From: Candidatus Thiodiazotropha sp. (ex Epidulcina cf. delphinae)
Lineage (GTDB): Bacteria; Pseudomonadota; Gammaproteobacteria; Chromatiales; Chromatiaceae
Direction: 5' to 3'
Length of the DNA stretch: 47,085 bases
NCBI GenBank assembly: GCA_025656505.1
Contig: JAHXHR010000001.1
Coordinates: 33,862 to 80,946, forward strand
Positions 8,753 to 17,144 of the stretch are shown one piece after another; the first letter of the stretch is position 1, and the number at the start of each line of letters is the position of its first letter. The translations under genes and the position numbers were made by a program. The notes beneath the pieces are model-generated. The model worked only from the letters and a program-made list of their open reading frames with translations, searched no databases and was not told where the DNA came from.

Positions 8753-9823
8753 CTATTCACCGGCCGCTTTCATTTCTTCCGCAGACTTTTCGGTCGCCGC
8801 CGTATCTGCGGCCGGCATCTCTGGTGCGGGTTGCTCTCCGGATGCCTTTTCTGTGGTGGCTGTCGCTTCCATCGCTTGTTCGTTCGATGCTTCAGCAGCC
8901 GGTTCTCCCGCTGCGGTCTGAGCGGCAGGCTTGGCATTTTGTTCATTGAAGACCAGGTTGCTGGAGTCCCTGAGTCCCTGCATGTATTCCGCCAGGGATT
9001 TCTGTTGCAGGCCGGTCATGATTTTACTCCGTACACTCTCCAATGTCGGCGCTGCGGTCTCCCGGCTATCCTCCAGGAGAATGACATGCCAGCCGAATTG
9101 GGTCTGTATCGGGGCTGCGCTGTACTTACCCTTTTCCATGCCCTTCAGGGCGTCACCAAAGGGTTTGACCATCTGAGCCGCGTCGAACCAACCCAGGTCA
9201 CCGCCGCTTTTACCGGTGGGGCCGGTTGAATGCTGTTTGGCGAGTTCGGCGAAATCGGCCCCATCAGCAAGCTTTGCGATTATGGACTTGGCCTGATCTT
9301 CCTCCTTCAACAGGATATGCCTGGCCTTGTATTCAGTATTCGATTGTCCGGTGTACTCGGTGTCGTAGACCTGTTGGAGTTGTTCATCGGTCGGTTTGTT
9401 TGCGTTGGCATGCTCCTGAATGGCGATCTGGGTCAGCAGCTTGGCTTTTAGAAGATCAATGGAGGCGGCGACATCGGTGCGTTCATGGAGGCCTTTTTCC
9501 TCCGCGTCCTGGGCCACGATAAGGATGTTCGACAGTTCATTGAGGACGCTCATCTGCAATTCCGGCGAGTTCTTCGCATCGGGCACGTTGCGCATCCGGT
9601 CCTGGAAATAGAGGCTGTACATGGTGCGGGTCACCGGTGTGCCGTTGACGGTCAACAGGGTCTCGGTATCCATGGTGGGTGAGGCATCCTCCGTCTTGGC
9701 CGGCAGGGTGGCGGAGCGGCCGGCGTCCGAGGCGGCTTCAGCGGCTGCTTTGTCGGCTGTTTCATTACAACCTGCCAGCAGGCCTGCGCTGCACAGTGCA
9801 GCTAGAATGATCTTTTTTTTCAT
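8753..9823 (-). CDS. Parvulin-type peptidyl-prolyl isomerase lipoprotein (PpiC/SurA/PrsA-like)
   Basis: 356 residues from the ATG at 9823, chosen because it gives a lipoprotein signal (MKKKIILAALCSAGLLAGC, lipobox LAGC); the open frame extends 59 codons further upstream but encodes nothing signal-like. AAGGT lies upstream of this ATG. A SurA-like N-terminal helical region (about 50-165, TLLTVNGTPVTRTMYSLYFQDR) precedes one parvulin domain (about 165-265, EYKARHILLKEEDQAKSI .. GGDLGWFD .. QFGWHVILLED). The last ~70 residues are a low-complexity Ala/Glu/Thr-rich tail. It is probably anchored in the outer membrane or periplasmic face and folds exported proteins. It forms a minus-strand group with yciI and yciB. 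Confidence 0.88.
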   Translation of the reverse strand: MKKKIILAALCSAGLLAGCNETADKAAAEAASDAGRSATLPAKTEDASPTMDTETLLTVNGTPVTRTMYSLYFQDRMRNVPDAKNSPELQMSVLNELSNILIVAQDAEEKGLHERTDVAASIDLLKAKLLTQIAIQEHANANKPTDEQLQQVYDTEYTGQSNTEYKARHILLKEEDQAKSIIAKLADGADFAELAKQHSTGPTGKSGGDLGWFDAAQMVKPFGDALKGMEKGKYSAAPIQTQFGWHVILLEDSRETAAPTLESVRSKIMTGLQQKSLAEYMQGLRDSSNLVFNEQNAKPAAQTAAGEPAAEASNEQAMEATATTEKASGEQPAPEMPAADTAATEKSAEEMKAAGE

Positions 9824-9923
9824 CGTTGAACGTACCTTAATGGTGTTTGAAACGTTTATCGAACCGGATTCGCTGTAGGGCTTAGTGTATCTCTGGATGT
9901 CACAGTATCTATGACGAGGCACA

Positions 9924-10226
9924 CTAGGCAGGCAGCACTTTTTTAAAGGGTTTAACGGTAACCTGGGCGTATACGCCGGCCTTGATGTAGGGATCGTCAC
10001 CGGCCCACCGCTCGGCGCTTTCGAGGGTGTCGAATTCAGCCACGATCAGGCTGCCGGAAAAACCAGCGGGACCGGGATCCTCGGCATCGATGGTCGGATG
10101 GGGACCGGCCAGCAACAGGCGACCTTCATACTGTAACGCCTGGAGTCTCGCCAGATGATCCGGGCGTACCTTGAGGCGCTGTTCCAAGCTGTCTTCCCGA
10201 TCTTCGGCAATTATCGCGTAGAACAC
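9924..10226 (-). CDS. yciI: YciI family protein
   Basis: 100 residues with the complete YciI fold signature: [13 protein letters not shown], the conserved [20 protein letters not shown] segment, [23 protein letters not shown] and the [11 protein letters not shown] end. The family is ferredoxin-like and related to muconolactone isomerase; its reaction is unknown. The start is a GTG at 10226 directly abutting the yciB stop (TGA at 10229-10227), with GAGGAG inside the end of yciB as the ribosome-binding site, so the two genes are translationally linked. The same yciB-yciI pairing is common in gammaproteobacteria. The stop region 9911-9927 carries a 17-base sequence repeated in inverse at 16973. 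Confidence 0.92.
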   Translation of the reverse strand: MFYAIIAEDREDSLEQRLKVRPDHLARLQALQYEGRLLLAGPHPTIDAEDPGPAGFSGSLIVAEFDTLESAERWAGDDPYIKAGVYAQVTVKPFKKVLPA

Positions 10227-10892
10227 TCAGCTCTCCTCACGTTTGAGCTCGTTTTCGCGCAGGTGACGCGCCAAGTAGAAAGCTTGCAGGACGATAAAGC
10301 CCATGGTCAGGCCCATCATGCCGAACAACTTGAAGTTGACCCAGCTCTCTTCCAGGGAGTGCGCAGTATTACACATCTCCAGTTCATTCCCTTGAAAATG
10401 CCGGCCGCAGTTGTCGAAATCGATCTGCTGCAGCCCGGTGAGTTCCATGAGTTGTCGCTCCGCCACGAAAAAGTCGTTGGCCACATAGAGGTTGAGAAAC
10501 CCCAGCAGAATGAAAAACAGACTCCAGGTGAGGTTGAGTTTCCGCCAGATGGCATCGGGCACGTCGATACTGCTCTCCATCATCCGCTGGACCAGGTTTT
10601 TACCGCCGATGAACTGGCTGGCGAGGAATGCGGCGCCGAATAACCAGTTGATGACAGAGGGTTTCCACATAATGAAAGTGCGGTCCTGCAGTATGATCGT
10701 GAGTCCGCCGAATAGCACCAGGATGGCGAGTGTGATCAGGTGCGTTTTTTCCACATGCCCTTTGCGAAGCCGGCCGTAAGTGACCTGGATTACGGACGAG
10801 GCGATGGCCACCGCAGTGGCAGCGTAGATACCGTAGAGCTTGTAGGCCACGAAAAAGAGAATGACGGGGAAAAAGTCGGCGAGAAATTTCAT
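10227..10892 (-). CDS. yciB: Inner-membrane septation protein A homologue, with an inserted loop
   Basis: 221 residues against about 180 in E. coli. The family pattern is clear: MKFLADFFPVILFFVAYKLYGIYAAT, then LFGGLTIILQDRTFIMWKPSVIN, LASQFIGGKNLVQRMM and KLNLTWSLFFILLGFLNLYVA; four to five hydrophobic helices are visible. YciB affects envelope integrity and division. Relative to E. coli, ~40 residues (VAERQLMELTG .. EMCNTAHSLEES) are inserted before the conserved WVNFKLFG, in a loop that includes two cysteines 12 residues apart (NCGRHFQGNELEMC). The gene is divergent from the RNase AM gene across 159 bases. Confidence 0.92.
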   Translation of the reverse strand: MKFLADFFPVILFFVAYKLYGIYAATAVAIASSVIQVTYGRLRKGHVEKTHLITLAILVLFGGLTIILQDRTFIMWKPSVINWLFGAAFLASQFIGGKNLVQRMMESSIDVPDAIWRKLNLTWSLFFILLGFLNLYVANDFFVAERQLMELTGLQQIDFDNCGRHFQGNELEMCNTAHSLEESWVNFKLFGMMGLTMGFIVLQAFYLARHLRENELKREES

Positions 10893-11051
10893 GCGGGGGA
10901 TTGTATCAGTCTGTTCTGACGGCGTCTGGTGCTTGATGTGAACCGCAGCCGCAAATTTGCGGATTCCTGCTCGGACTTGAGACTGAATCCCGTAGTCCTG
11001 TGTTGTTATTTCCCTATCCGTCGGACAGCACTATGGGTACAATCCGCCCCC

Positions 11052-11921
11052 ATGTTTTGCCCATACGACCTCCACAGCCATTCCACCGCTTCTGACGGGA
11101 CGCTGGCTCCGCAAGCGCTGGTGCTGCGCGCCGCCGGTGCGGGGGTTCGGGTATTGGCCCTCACCGATCACGACACCACCGCCGGGATCGAAGAGGCGTC
11201 GCTGGCCGCCAGGCAGTGTGGTCTTAAGCTGATCCCGGGGGTGGAGATTTCGGTGACCTGGAACAAACAGACGGTGCATATTGTCGGCCTGAATGTGGAT
11301 ACTGACAACCGGACCTTGCAACAAGGATTGAGCGGGCAGCGGGAATTCCGCGACTGGCGGGCCAGAGAGATGGCTGATCGACTCGAGAAGGCCGGCATAA
11401 CCGGTGCGTACGAGGGTGCGCTTGCCCGCTCCAGCGGCGCCCTGGTGAGCCGCACCCATTTCGCCCGTTTTCTGGTGGCGCGAGGGGTGGTGAGTGATGA
11501 GCGCAAGGTCTTTAAACACTATCTGGTGAGCGGTAAGCCCGGTCATGTGCCCGGCAACTGGGCAAGCCTGGAGCAAGCGGTCGGCTGGATACATGCCGCC
11601 GGAGGAGAGGCCGTGGTGGCGCATCCCGCGCGCTACAGGATGACGCGCTCCAAGCTGCGCCGGCTGTTTAAGGATTTTATCCAACAGCATGGCGAAGCGA
11701 TCGAGGTGGTCTCGGGCAGCCACAGCCGCGATGACTATTTCTGCATGGCCAGGCATGCTCAGGATCTGGGATTGAAGGTGTCGGCCGGCTCCGATTTCCA
11801 CTCCCCGGAGAATCCCTGGATCGAACTGGGACGACTGCCGATGCCGCCGGCCGGATGTCGACCCGTCTGGGCGGACTGGGAAATACCTTTCGATAGCGAG
11901 TCAAATCGCAGGGTGCACTAG
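11052..11921 (+). CDS. rnm: PHP-domain 5'-3' exoribonuclease (RNase AM / YciV family)
   Basis: 289 residues from ATG 11052, where the PHP fold begins at once (MFCPYDLHSHSTASDGTL); the frame is open further upstream to 10929 but that stretch looks noncoding. Metal-binding motifs of the PHP family are all seen: DLHSHST, LALTDHDTTAG, PGVEIS, HIVGLN, VVAHPARY, EVVSGSHS and SDFHSP. In E. coli the homologue YciV/RNase AM trims the 5' ends of rRNAs and short 5'-phosphorylated RNA. It heads a tight plus-strand run with yciO nine bases on, the classical yciV-yciO pairing. The 159-base spacer before it, shared with yciB, must contain both promoters; no clear consensus stands out. Confidence 0.9.
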   Translation: MFCPYDLHSHSTASDGTLAPQALVLRAAGAGVRVLALTDHDTTAGIEEASLAARQCGLKLIPGVEISVTWNKQTVHIVGLNVDTDNRTLQQGLSGQREFRDWRAREMADRLEKAGITGAYEGALARSSGALVSRTHFARFLVARGVVSDERKVFKHYLVSGKPGHVPGNWASLEQAVGWIHAAGGEAVVAHPARYRMTRSKLRRLFKDFIQQHGEAIEVVSGSHSRDDYFCMARHAQDLGLKVSAGSDFHSPENPWIELGRLPMPPAGCRPVWADWEIPFDSESNRRVH

Positions 11922-11930
11922 GACTTCCCC

Positions 11931-12554
11931 ATGACGCAGTTTTTCCAGATTCATCCGGACAACCCCCAGGTGCGCCTGATCAAACAGGCGGTCGCCATTC
12001 TTCGGTCCGGCGGCCTGGTCATCTATCCCACCGACTCGAGCTATGCCCTGGGGTGTCAAATCGGTGACAAGGGAGCGATGGAGCGTATCCGGCGCATCCG
12101 GATGGTGGATGACGCCCACAACTTCACCCTGATATGCCGCGACCTGACGGAGATCTCCCATTACGCCAAGATCGACAATCGGGATTACCGGCTGCTGAAA
12201 GCCCTCACCCCGGGACCCTACACCTTCATCCACAAGGCGACTAAACAAGTGCCGAGACGACTTATGCATCCCAAGCGCAGAACCATCGGTATCCGGGTAC
12301 CCGACAACACCATCGCCAGTGCGTTGCTGGAGGCGTTGGGGGAGCCGATCATGAGCACCACCCTGATTATGCCGGGGGATGAAATGCCACTCACCGATCC
12401 CTACGAGATGCGGGATCTGTTGGACCAGCAAGTGGATTTGATCATCGATGGAGGCTATTGCGGCTTAGAGCCCACCACCGTCGTGGTGATGACCGAGGAT
12501 AGGCCGGCGGTGGTGCGAGCCGGCAAGGGCGACAACTCCCTGTTCGAGGTATAA
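11931..12554 (+). CDS. yciO: L-threonylcarbamoyladenylate synthase family protein YciO
   Basis: 207 residues of the Sua5/YciO/YrdC family. Visible family motifs are GGLVIYPTDSSYALGC (nucleotide/bicarbonate pocket), the KxR region (RIRRIRMVDDAHNFTLICRDL), TPGPYTFIHKATKQVPRR, RTIGIRVPDN and EPIMSTTL. YciO proteins resemble TsaC, which makes threonylcarbamoyl-AMP for tRNA t6A, but E. coli YciO has weak or separate activity, so the cellular role is unsettled. The gene follows RNase AM by nine bases and precedes the M50 protease by seven, which implies one transcript. Confidence 0.92.
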   Translation: MTQFFQIHPDNPQVRLIKQAVAILRSGGLVIYPTDSSYALGCQIGDKGAMERIRRIRMVDDAHNFTLICRDLTEISHYAKIDNRDYRLLKALTPGPYTFIHKATKQVPRRLMHPKRRTIGIRVPDNTIASALLEALGEPIMSTTLIMPGDEMPLTDPYEMRDLLDQQVDLIIDGGYCGLEPTTVVVMTEDRPAVVRAGKGDNSLFEV

Positions 12555-12561
12555 TCCACCG

Positions 12562-13254
12562 ATGCATGATCTTAGTCTGATTCAAAAACTGGCGATTTTC
12601 GTGATACCGATGATCTTTGCGATTACGGTGCATGAGGCGGCACACGGCTGGATGGCCAAGCGCCTGGGCGATAAAACCGCCGAGATGCTGGGGCGGGTGA
12701 CCCTCAATCCCATCAAGCATATCGACCCGATCGGCACCATCCTGGTGCCCCTGGGTGTCTACCTGATGACCGGCTTCATGTTTGGTTGGGCCAAGCCGGT
12801 GCCGGTGAACTGGAATAACCTGCATCATCCCAAGCGCGACATGGGGCTGGTGGCATTGGCCGGTCCCGGGGCCAACCTGCTGATGGCGTTGATCTGGGCC
12901 ATTCTGGTCTACGTGGGCGCCATGAGTCTGGAACATTTCGACTGGTTCGGTCTGCCGCTTTTACTGATGGGGGTCGCCGGTGTGCTCATCAACGCGGTGC
13001 TGATGGCCCTGAATCTGATGCCGATCCCGCCCCTGGACGGCGGTCGGGTGGTCTGTTCCCTGCTCCCGCCCAAGCAGGCCCAGGTCTATTCGCGGCTGGA
13101 GGCATACGGGCTGTTTATCGTGGTCATCCTGCTGGCCACCGGGTTATTGGGCGTTATCCTCTGGCCTGTGGTGAGTTTGACCATCCTTGCCCTGCCCGCC
13201 AGCGATATCGTCACCCAATTGATCCCTGTGATCCTCAGTCCCTCAAGGAGTTAG
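12562..13254 (+). CDS. Site-2 protease family (M50) membrane metalloprotease
   Basis: 230 residues. The zinc motif HEAAH lies in the first transmembrane segment (IFAITVHEAAHGWMAKRLGD), and the third ligand region NLMPIPPLDGGRV follows near residue 150, both diagnostic of the short M50B (YwhC/SpoIVFB-like) group. Several hydrophobic helices cover most of the length and there is no PDZ domain, unlike RseP. The substrate is unknown. Its position between yciO and trpS is common in gammaproteobacteria. It ends two bases before the trpS start codon, and the trpS ribosome-binding site lies within its last codons. Confidence 0.9.
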   Translation: MHDLSLIQKLAIFVIPMIFAITVHEAAHGWMAKRLGDKTAEMLGRVTLNPIKHIDPIGTILVPLGVYLMTGFMFGWAKPVPVNWNNLHHPKRDMGLVALAGPGANLLMALIWAILVYVGAMSLEHFDWFGLPLLLMGVAGVLINAVLMALNLMPIPPLDGGRVVCSLLPPKQAQVYSRLEAYGLFIVVILLATGLLGVILWPVVSLTILALPASDIVTQLIPVILSPSRS

Positions 13255-13256
13255 TC

Positions 13257-14474
13257 TTGAACCTGCCTCTCAGCTCATCCCGAGTCCTTTCCGGCATGCG
13301 TCCGACAGGCCGACTGCATCTCGGTCACTATCACGGTGTCCTGAAAAACTGGGTGGAGCTGCAGCATCGGCACGAGTGCTTCTTTTTCGTGGCGGACTGG
13401 CACGCCCTTACCACCCATTATGACGATCCGAGCCTGATCCCGGCGAGTATCTGGGAGATGGTGATCGATTGGTTGGCGGCCGGTGTCGACAGTGAGTCGG
13501 CGACGCTGTTCATCCAGTCCCTGGTGCCGGAACATGCCGAGTTGCATCTGCTGCTCTCGATGATCACCCCCCTGGGCTGGCTGGAGCGGGTGCCGAGCTA
13601 TAAGGATCAGCAGGAGAAGCTCAAGGAGAAGGATCTCGCCACCTATGGCTTTCTCGGTTATCCGCTGCTGCAGTCCGCAGATATCCTGATCTACCGTGCA
13701 TCTCAGGTGCCGGTGGGCGAGGATCAGGTGGCCCATGTGGAGTTGACCCGTGAGGTGGCGCGCCGTTTCAACCACATCTACGGCCGCGAGCCCGATTTCG
13801 AGGAAAGGGCCGAGGGCGCAAGCAAGAAGATGGGCAAGAAGGCGGTCAAGCAGTTTAATCAACTGCGGCGCGCCTATCAGGAACAAGGCGATGACCAAGC
13901 CCTGGAGACAGGTCGGGAGCTGTTGGAGGTGCAGCAGAATATCAGCGTGGAAGAGCGTGAGCGCCTGCTCGGTTATCTGGAGGGAAGCGGGCGGTTGATT
14001 CTCACCGAACCACAGCCGCTGTTGACCAATGCCCCGAAGATGCCTGGGCTGGATGGCCGGAAGATGTCAAAATCCTATCAAAACACCATTGCCCTGCGGG
14101 AGAATCCGGCGGACGTGGAGAACAGGCTCAAGCGTATGCCCACCGATCCCAACCGGGTCAGGCGCACCGATCCGGGGGATCCGCAAAAGTGCCCGGTCTG
14201 GCAGTTCCATCAGGTCTATTCCGATGACGCCGTCAAAGCCTGGGTACAAGAGGGGTGCCGCTCTGCCGGTATCGGCTGCCTGGACTGCAAGGGGCCGATT
14301 ATCGAATCTGTGCTGAGCGAGCTTAAACCCATGCAGCAGCGTGCTGTAGAATTCGAGGCTCAGCCTGAACTGGTGCGGCGGATCGTCAAGGAGGGCTCGG
14401 AAAAGGCCGGAAACGTTGCCCGGGAGACGATGCAGGAGGTTCGCCAGGCGATGTCATTGCGGAGTTTTGAGTGA
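13257..14474 (+). CDS. trpS: Tryptophan--tRNA ligase
   Basis: 405 residues, a class I aminoacyl-tRNA synthetase that charges tRNA-Trp. The start is a TTG at 13257 with AAGGAG eight bases before it. The HIGH-like motif is in MRPTGRLHLGHYHG and the KMSKS loop in GRKMSKSYQN. The protein is about 70 residues longer than the 334-residue E. coli enzyme; the extra sequence lies mainly between about 185 and 255, a charged helical stretch (KKMGKKAVKQFNQLRRAYQ .. LGYLEGSGRL) before the KMSKS region. Near the C-terminus is GCRSAGIGCLDCKGPI with three cysteines. Forms with this insertion are known in related bacteria, so I do not treat it as damage. Confidence 0.95.
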   Translation: MNLPLSSSRVLSGMRPTGRLHLGHYHGVLKNWVELQHRHECFFFVADWHALTTHYDDPSLIPASIWEMVIDWLAAGVDSESATLFIQSLVPEHAELHLLLSMITPLGWLERVPSYKDQQEKLKEKDLATYGFLGYPLLQSADILIYRASQVPVGEDQVAHVELTREVARRFNHIYGREPDFEERAEGASKKMGKKAVKQFNQLRRAYQEQGDDQALETGRELLEVQQNISVEERERLLGYLEGSGRLILTEPQPLLTNAPKMPGLDGRKMSKSYQNTIALRENPADVENRLKRMPTDPNRVRRTDPGDPQKCPVWQFHQVYSDDAVKAWVQEGCRSAGIGCLDCKGPIIESVLSELKPMQQRAVEFEAQPELVRRIVKEGSEKAGNVARETMQEVRQAMSLRSFE

Positions 14475-14540
14475 TGAATTTTGCGTTTTTCGCTACTCAT
14501 TCGACTGCTGACTTTTCGCTGACGAAATTTCGAGGCGGTC

Positions 14541-15359
14541 ATGGAACAAACTGAGGGCCGTCCGCACTATCATCCGGAACAGGAGGAGATGCCCTTTGCC
14601 GTGGTGCTGGGCGAACCACTGGCGACACCGCCCACCGATCTCTATATCCCGCCCGATGCCCTGGAGGTCTTTCTCGACGCCTTCGAGGGGCCGCTCGATC
14701 TGTTACTCTATCTCATCAGGCGACAGAATCTGAATATCCTCGATATCCCTATCGCCGAGATTACCGACCAGTATGTCCAATATATCGAGATGATGAACGA
14801 GCTGCGTCTGGAGCTGGCCGCTGAATATCTGGTGATGGCGGCGATGTTGGCGGAGATCAAGTCCCGTATGCTGCTGCCCAAGCCGGTTACCGAAGAGGAA
14901 GAAGGGGACGACCCGCGTGCGGAGTTGATTCGGCGGTTGCAGGAGTATGAACGTTATAAGCAGGCGGCGGAGGATCTGGACGGTTTGCAGCATATGACCC
15001 GTGATACCTTTCAGGTTCATGCCGAATTAGTGGATCGCCATGTGGAGGCGAGGGAACCCGATGTGGTGTTGCGCGAGGTTCTGCTGGCGCTGCAGGATGT
15101 CCTGCACCGCGCCGATATGTTCACCAGCCATCGGGTGGAGAAGGAAGCCCTTTCGGTACGCGAAAAGATGTCGTATGTCCTGCAACGGGTCAATGCCGGG
15201 GAGTTTATCCGCTTCACCGACCTGTTCGTTATCAGCGAAGGCCGTCTGGGTTTGGTGGTCACCTTTCTGGCAATCCTGGAATTGCTTAAAGAGGCGCTCC
15301 TGGAACTGGTCCAGGCGGAAGATTTTGCGCCCATCCATGTCAAAGCCAAATTATCCTGA
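14541..15359 (+). CDS. scpA: Segregation and condensation protein A (kleisin)
   Basis: 272 residues. ScpA bridges SMC heads with ScpB in chromosome condensation. The conserved N-terminal block FEGPLDLLLYLIRRQNLNILDIPIAEITDQY and the following EYLVMAAMLAEIKSRMLLP are unmistakable; the C-terminal winged-helix part follows (GRLGLVVTFLAILELLKEALLELVQ). About 45 residues precede the conserved core. The start is ATG 14541 after a 66-base spacer from trpS that is T-rich and contains two similar TTTTCGCT segments but no clear terminator. It is followed after one base by scpB. Confidence 0.95.
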   Translation: MEQTEGRPHYHPEQEEMPFAVVLGEPLATPPTDLYIPPDALEVFLDAFEGPLDLLLYLIRRQNLNILDIPIAEITDQYVQYIEMMNELRLELAAEYLVMAAMLAEIKSRMLLPKPVTEEEEGDDPRAELIRRLQEYERYKQAAEDLDGLQHMTRDTFQVHAELVDRHVEAREPDVVLREVLLALQDVLHRADMFTSHRVEKEALSVREKMSYVLQRVNAGEFIRFTDLFVISEGRLGLVVTFLAILELLKEALLELVQAEDFAPIHVKAKLS

Positions 15360-15360
15360 T

Positions 15361-15969
15361 ATGCCGGACGAAGACAGACTCAAGCAGATTGTCGAGGCCG
15401 CCCTGTTGGCAGCCGGCAGGCCGCTCGCCCTGGATCAATTGCAGGCCCTGTTCGAAGTACGGGAGCAACCGGAGAAGAAGCAACTCCGAGAGGCATTGGC
15501 AATGCTCAGCGAGGCATATCAGGGCCGGGGTATTGAGGTCGCCGAGGTGGGCAGCGGCTTTCGCATCCAGGTGCGCGCTGAATTTACACCCTGGGTATCC
15601 AAGCTTTGGGCGGAGCGGCCGCCGAAATATTCCCGGGCGCTGTTGGAGACCCTGGCGTTGATCGCCTACCGGCAACCGATCACCCGAGGCGAGATCGAGG
15701 ATATCCGCGGCGTCTCGGTCAGCACCAACATCGTCAAGACCCTGACCGAAAGGGAGTGGGTGAGGGTGGTGGGTCACCGGGACGTTCCCGGAAAACCGGC
15801 GCTGTACGTCACCACCAAGGAGTTTCTGGACTACTTCAACCTCAAGGGGCTGAACGAGTTGCCCACCCTGGCGGAGATCCGTGATCTCGACTCCATCAAT
15901 CGGGAGTTGGAACTGGTCGATCCGGAAACTGAAAGCCAGCCAAAACCTGCCTCGCATGAATCAGAATAA
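15361..15969 (+). CDS. scpB: Segregation and condensation protein B
   Basis: 202 residues from ATG 15361 ([19 protein letters not shown]); the open frame reaches back into scpA but this start matches the family. Two winged-helix domains are covered, with the signature [32 protein letters not shown] and [28 protein letters not shown]. ScpB dimerises and binds ScpA in the SMC complex. It overlaps rluB by 14 bases, so scpA-scpB-rluB are almost certainly co-translated. Confidence 0.95.
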   Translation: MPDEDRLKQIVEAALLAAGRPLALDQLQALFEVREQPEKKQLREALAMLSEAYQGRGIEVAEVGSGFRIQVRAEFTPWVSKLWAERPPKYSRALLETLALIAYRQPITRGEIEDIRGVSVSTNIVKTLTEREWVRVVGHRDVPGKPALYVTTKEFLDYFNLKGLNELPTLAEIRDLDSINRELELVDPETESQPKPASHESE

Positions 15970-16918
15970 ACCGCTCACCGGCGAACGACTGCAGAAGGTC
16001 TTGGCCAATGCGGGCATGGGATCCCGCCGCCGGATCGAGGGTTGGATTGCCGAGGGTCGTGTGGAGGTCAACGGCGAGGTGGCCAAGCTGGGACAGCGGG
16101 TTAGGCCGAGCGATGCGATTCGTGTGGATGGCCGGCAGGTGGCTAAGCGCCTGCTCGAAGCACCGGAGCGGGAAGTGCTGGTCTATAACAAGCCGGAAGG
16201 GGAGTTGGTGACCCGCAAGGATACTGAAGGACGCCGCACCGTCTTCGATCGTATGCCGAAGCTTAAACACGGACGCTGGATTCCCGTCGGCCGTCTGGAT
16301 ATCAACTCTTCCGGGCTTTTGCTGTTAACCACCGATGGAGAGCTGGCCAATCGGTTGATGCATCCAAGCCGTCAGGTGGAGCGTGAATATGCGGTGCGGG
16401 TGATGGGTAAGGTGAGTGAGGAGCAGCTAAAGCAACTCACCCACGGTGTCGAACTGGAAGATGGCCCGGCCCGTTTCGAAGAGATTGTCGAGTCGGGTGG
16501 AGAAGGCATCAACCGCTGGTATCATGTGGTGATCATGGAGGGACGCCAGCGGGAAGTCAGGCGCATGTGGGAAGCGGTCGGCGCCAGGGTCAGCCGGCTC
16601 AAACGGGTGCGTTACGGGAGTGTGATTCTGGACAGCGTACTGAAGGTGGGCCGCTGGCGCTATCTCAGTGAAGCTGAGATCGAAGAGCTGCTGGTGAGCT
16701 TGGGTCTGAAGAAACCTGTCAAGCAAGCCCAAGCGGGACGTGGCGGCCGTCAGGACAGTGGTCCAAAAAAAAAGCAGCCCAAAGCAAACGCCAAAGATAC
16801 CCGTCAGGCGGATGTCCGGACAAAATGTGAACGACCGAAACGGAATCGTAAACCATCGGCAAAAGCCTCCCCGAGTCACGGGAAGGCCAAGCGCTTCAGA
16901 GGTAAGCGTTCCAAGTGA
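15956..16918 (+). CDS. rluB: 23S rRNA pseudouridine(2605) synthase
   Basis: 320 residues from ATG 15956. An S4 RNA-binding domain (about 10-70, [22 protein letters not shown]) is followed by the RsuA-type catalytic domain with the active-site aspartate in [19 protein letters not shown] and the motif [19 protein letters not shown]. It isomerises a uridine in helix 89/90 of 23S rRNA. The last ~60 residues are a very basic Lys/Arg tail of low complexity, including a run of nine A residues at 16765-16773 that encodes Lys codons. The gene closes the scpA-scpB-rluB run and is followed at once by repeat sequence. Confidence 0.93.
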   Translation: MNQNKPLTGERLQKVLANAGMGSRRRIEGWIAEGRVEVNGEVAKLGQRVRPSDAIRVDGRQVAKRLLEAPEREVLVYNKPEGELVTRKDTEGRRTVFDRMPKLKHGRWIPVGRLDINSSGLLLLTTDGELANRLMHPSRQVEREYAVRVMGKVSEEQLKQLTHGVELEDGPARFEEIVESGGEGINRWYHVVIMEGRQREVRRMWEAVGARVSRLKRVRYGSVILDSVLKVGRWRYLSEAEIEELLVSLGLKKPVKQAQAGRGGRQDSGPKKKQPKANAKDTRQADVRTKCERPKRNRKPSAKASPSHGKAKRFRGKRSK

Positions 16919-16922
16919 GATC

Positions 16923-16940
16923 AGCCCGAATATTTCATCC
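16923..16940. repeat. Short repeat similar to the 17746 element
   Basis: Directly after the rluB stop the sequence AGCCCGAATATTTCATCC closely matches AGCCCGGATATTTCACCC at 17748-17765 and the reverse complement of the 17093-17112 repeat. It appears to be a further, diverged copy of the repeat family end. The following bases up to 17072 contain CTAGTGTACCTCGTCAT (16973-16989), which is found in inverse with one change at 9911-9927. Confidence 0.55.
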
Positions 16941-17072
16941 GGCAGTATGGTTTTATTGATTGAGAATGTCCCCTAGTGTACCTCGTCATTCAGGGACGGT
17001 ATTCCCTCAATCATCAATACAATAGCTCAGGCTACTGACTCAACCGGAAATCCGTCCCTGAACAACGAACTT

Positions 17073-17112
17073 GGCACGATCATCGCGTTCCCGGGTGAAA
17101 CATCCGGGCTAG
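17073..17112 (+). repeat. Interspersed repeat, copy D
   Basis: A 40-base segment (GGCACGATCATCGCG .. ACATCCGGGCTAG) matches 20892-20931 at 38 of 40 positions. Its last 20 bases (17093-17112) are repeated in inverted orientation at 17746-17765 with one mismatch, so this copy and the copy at 17746 flank the glycosylase ORF. The repeat ends right where similarity to the glycosylase family begins. Confidence 0.75.
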
Positions 17113-17144
17113 ACAGCAAACGGCTGCTGACGATCTACCGTCAG

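Noticed and set aside
8732..9229. Plus-strand ORF of 165 codons
   Set aside because: It is antisense to the parvulin gene, whose domains and lipobox are clear; the ORF's protein is of biased composition with no motif.
16765..16773. A9 run in rluB as a transcriptional slippage site
   Set aside because: The run encodes Lys codons in a basic tail and the frame is intact; nothing shows that slippage would give a useful product.
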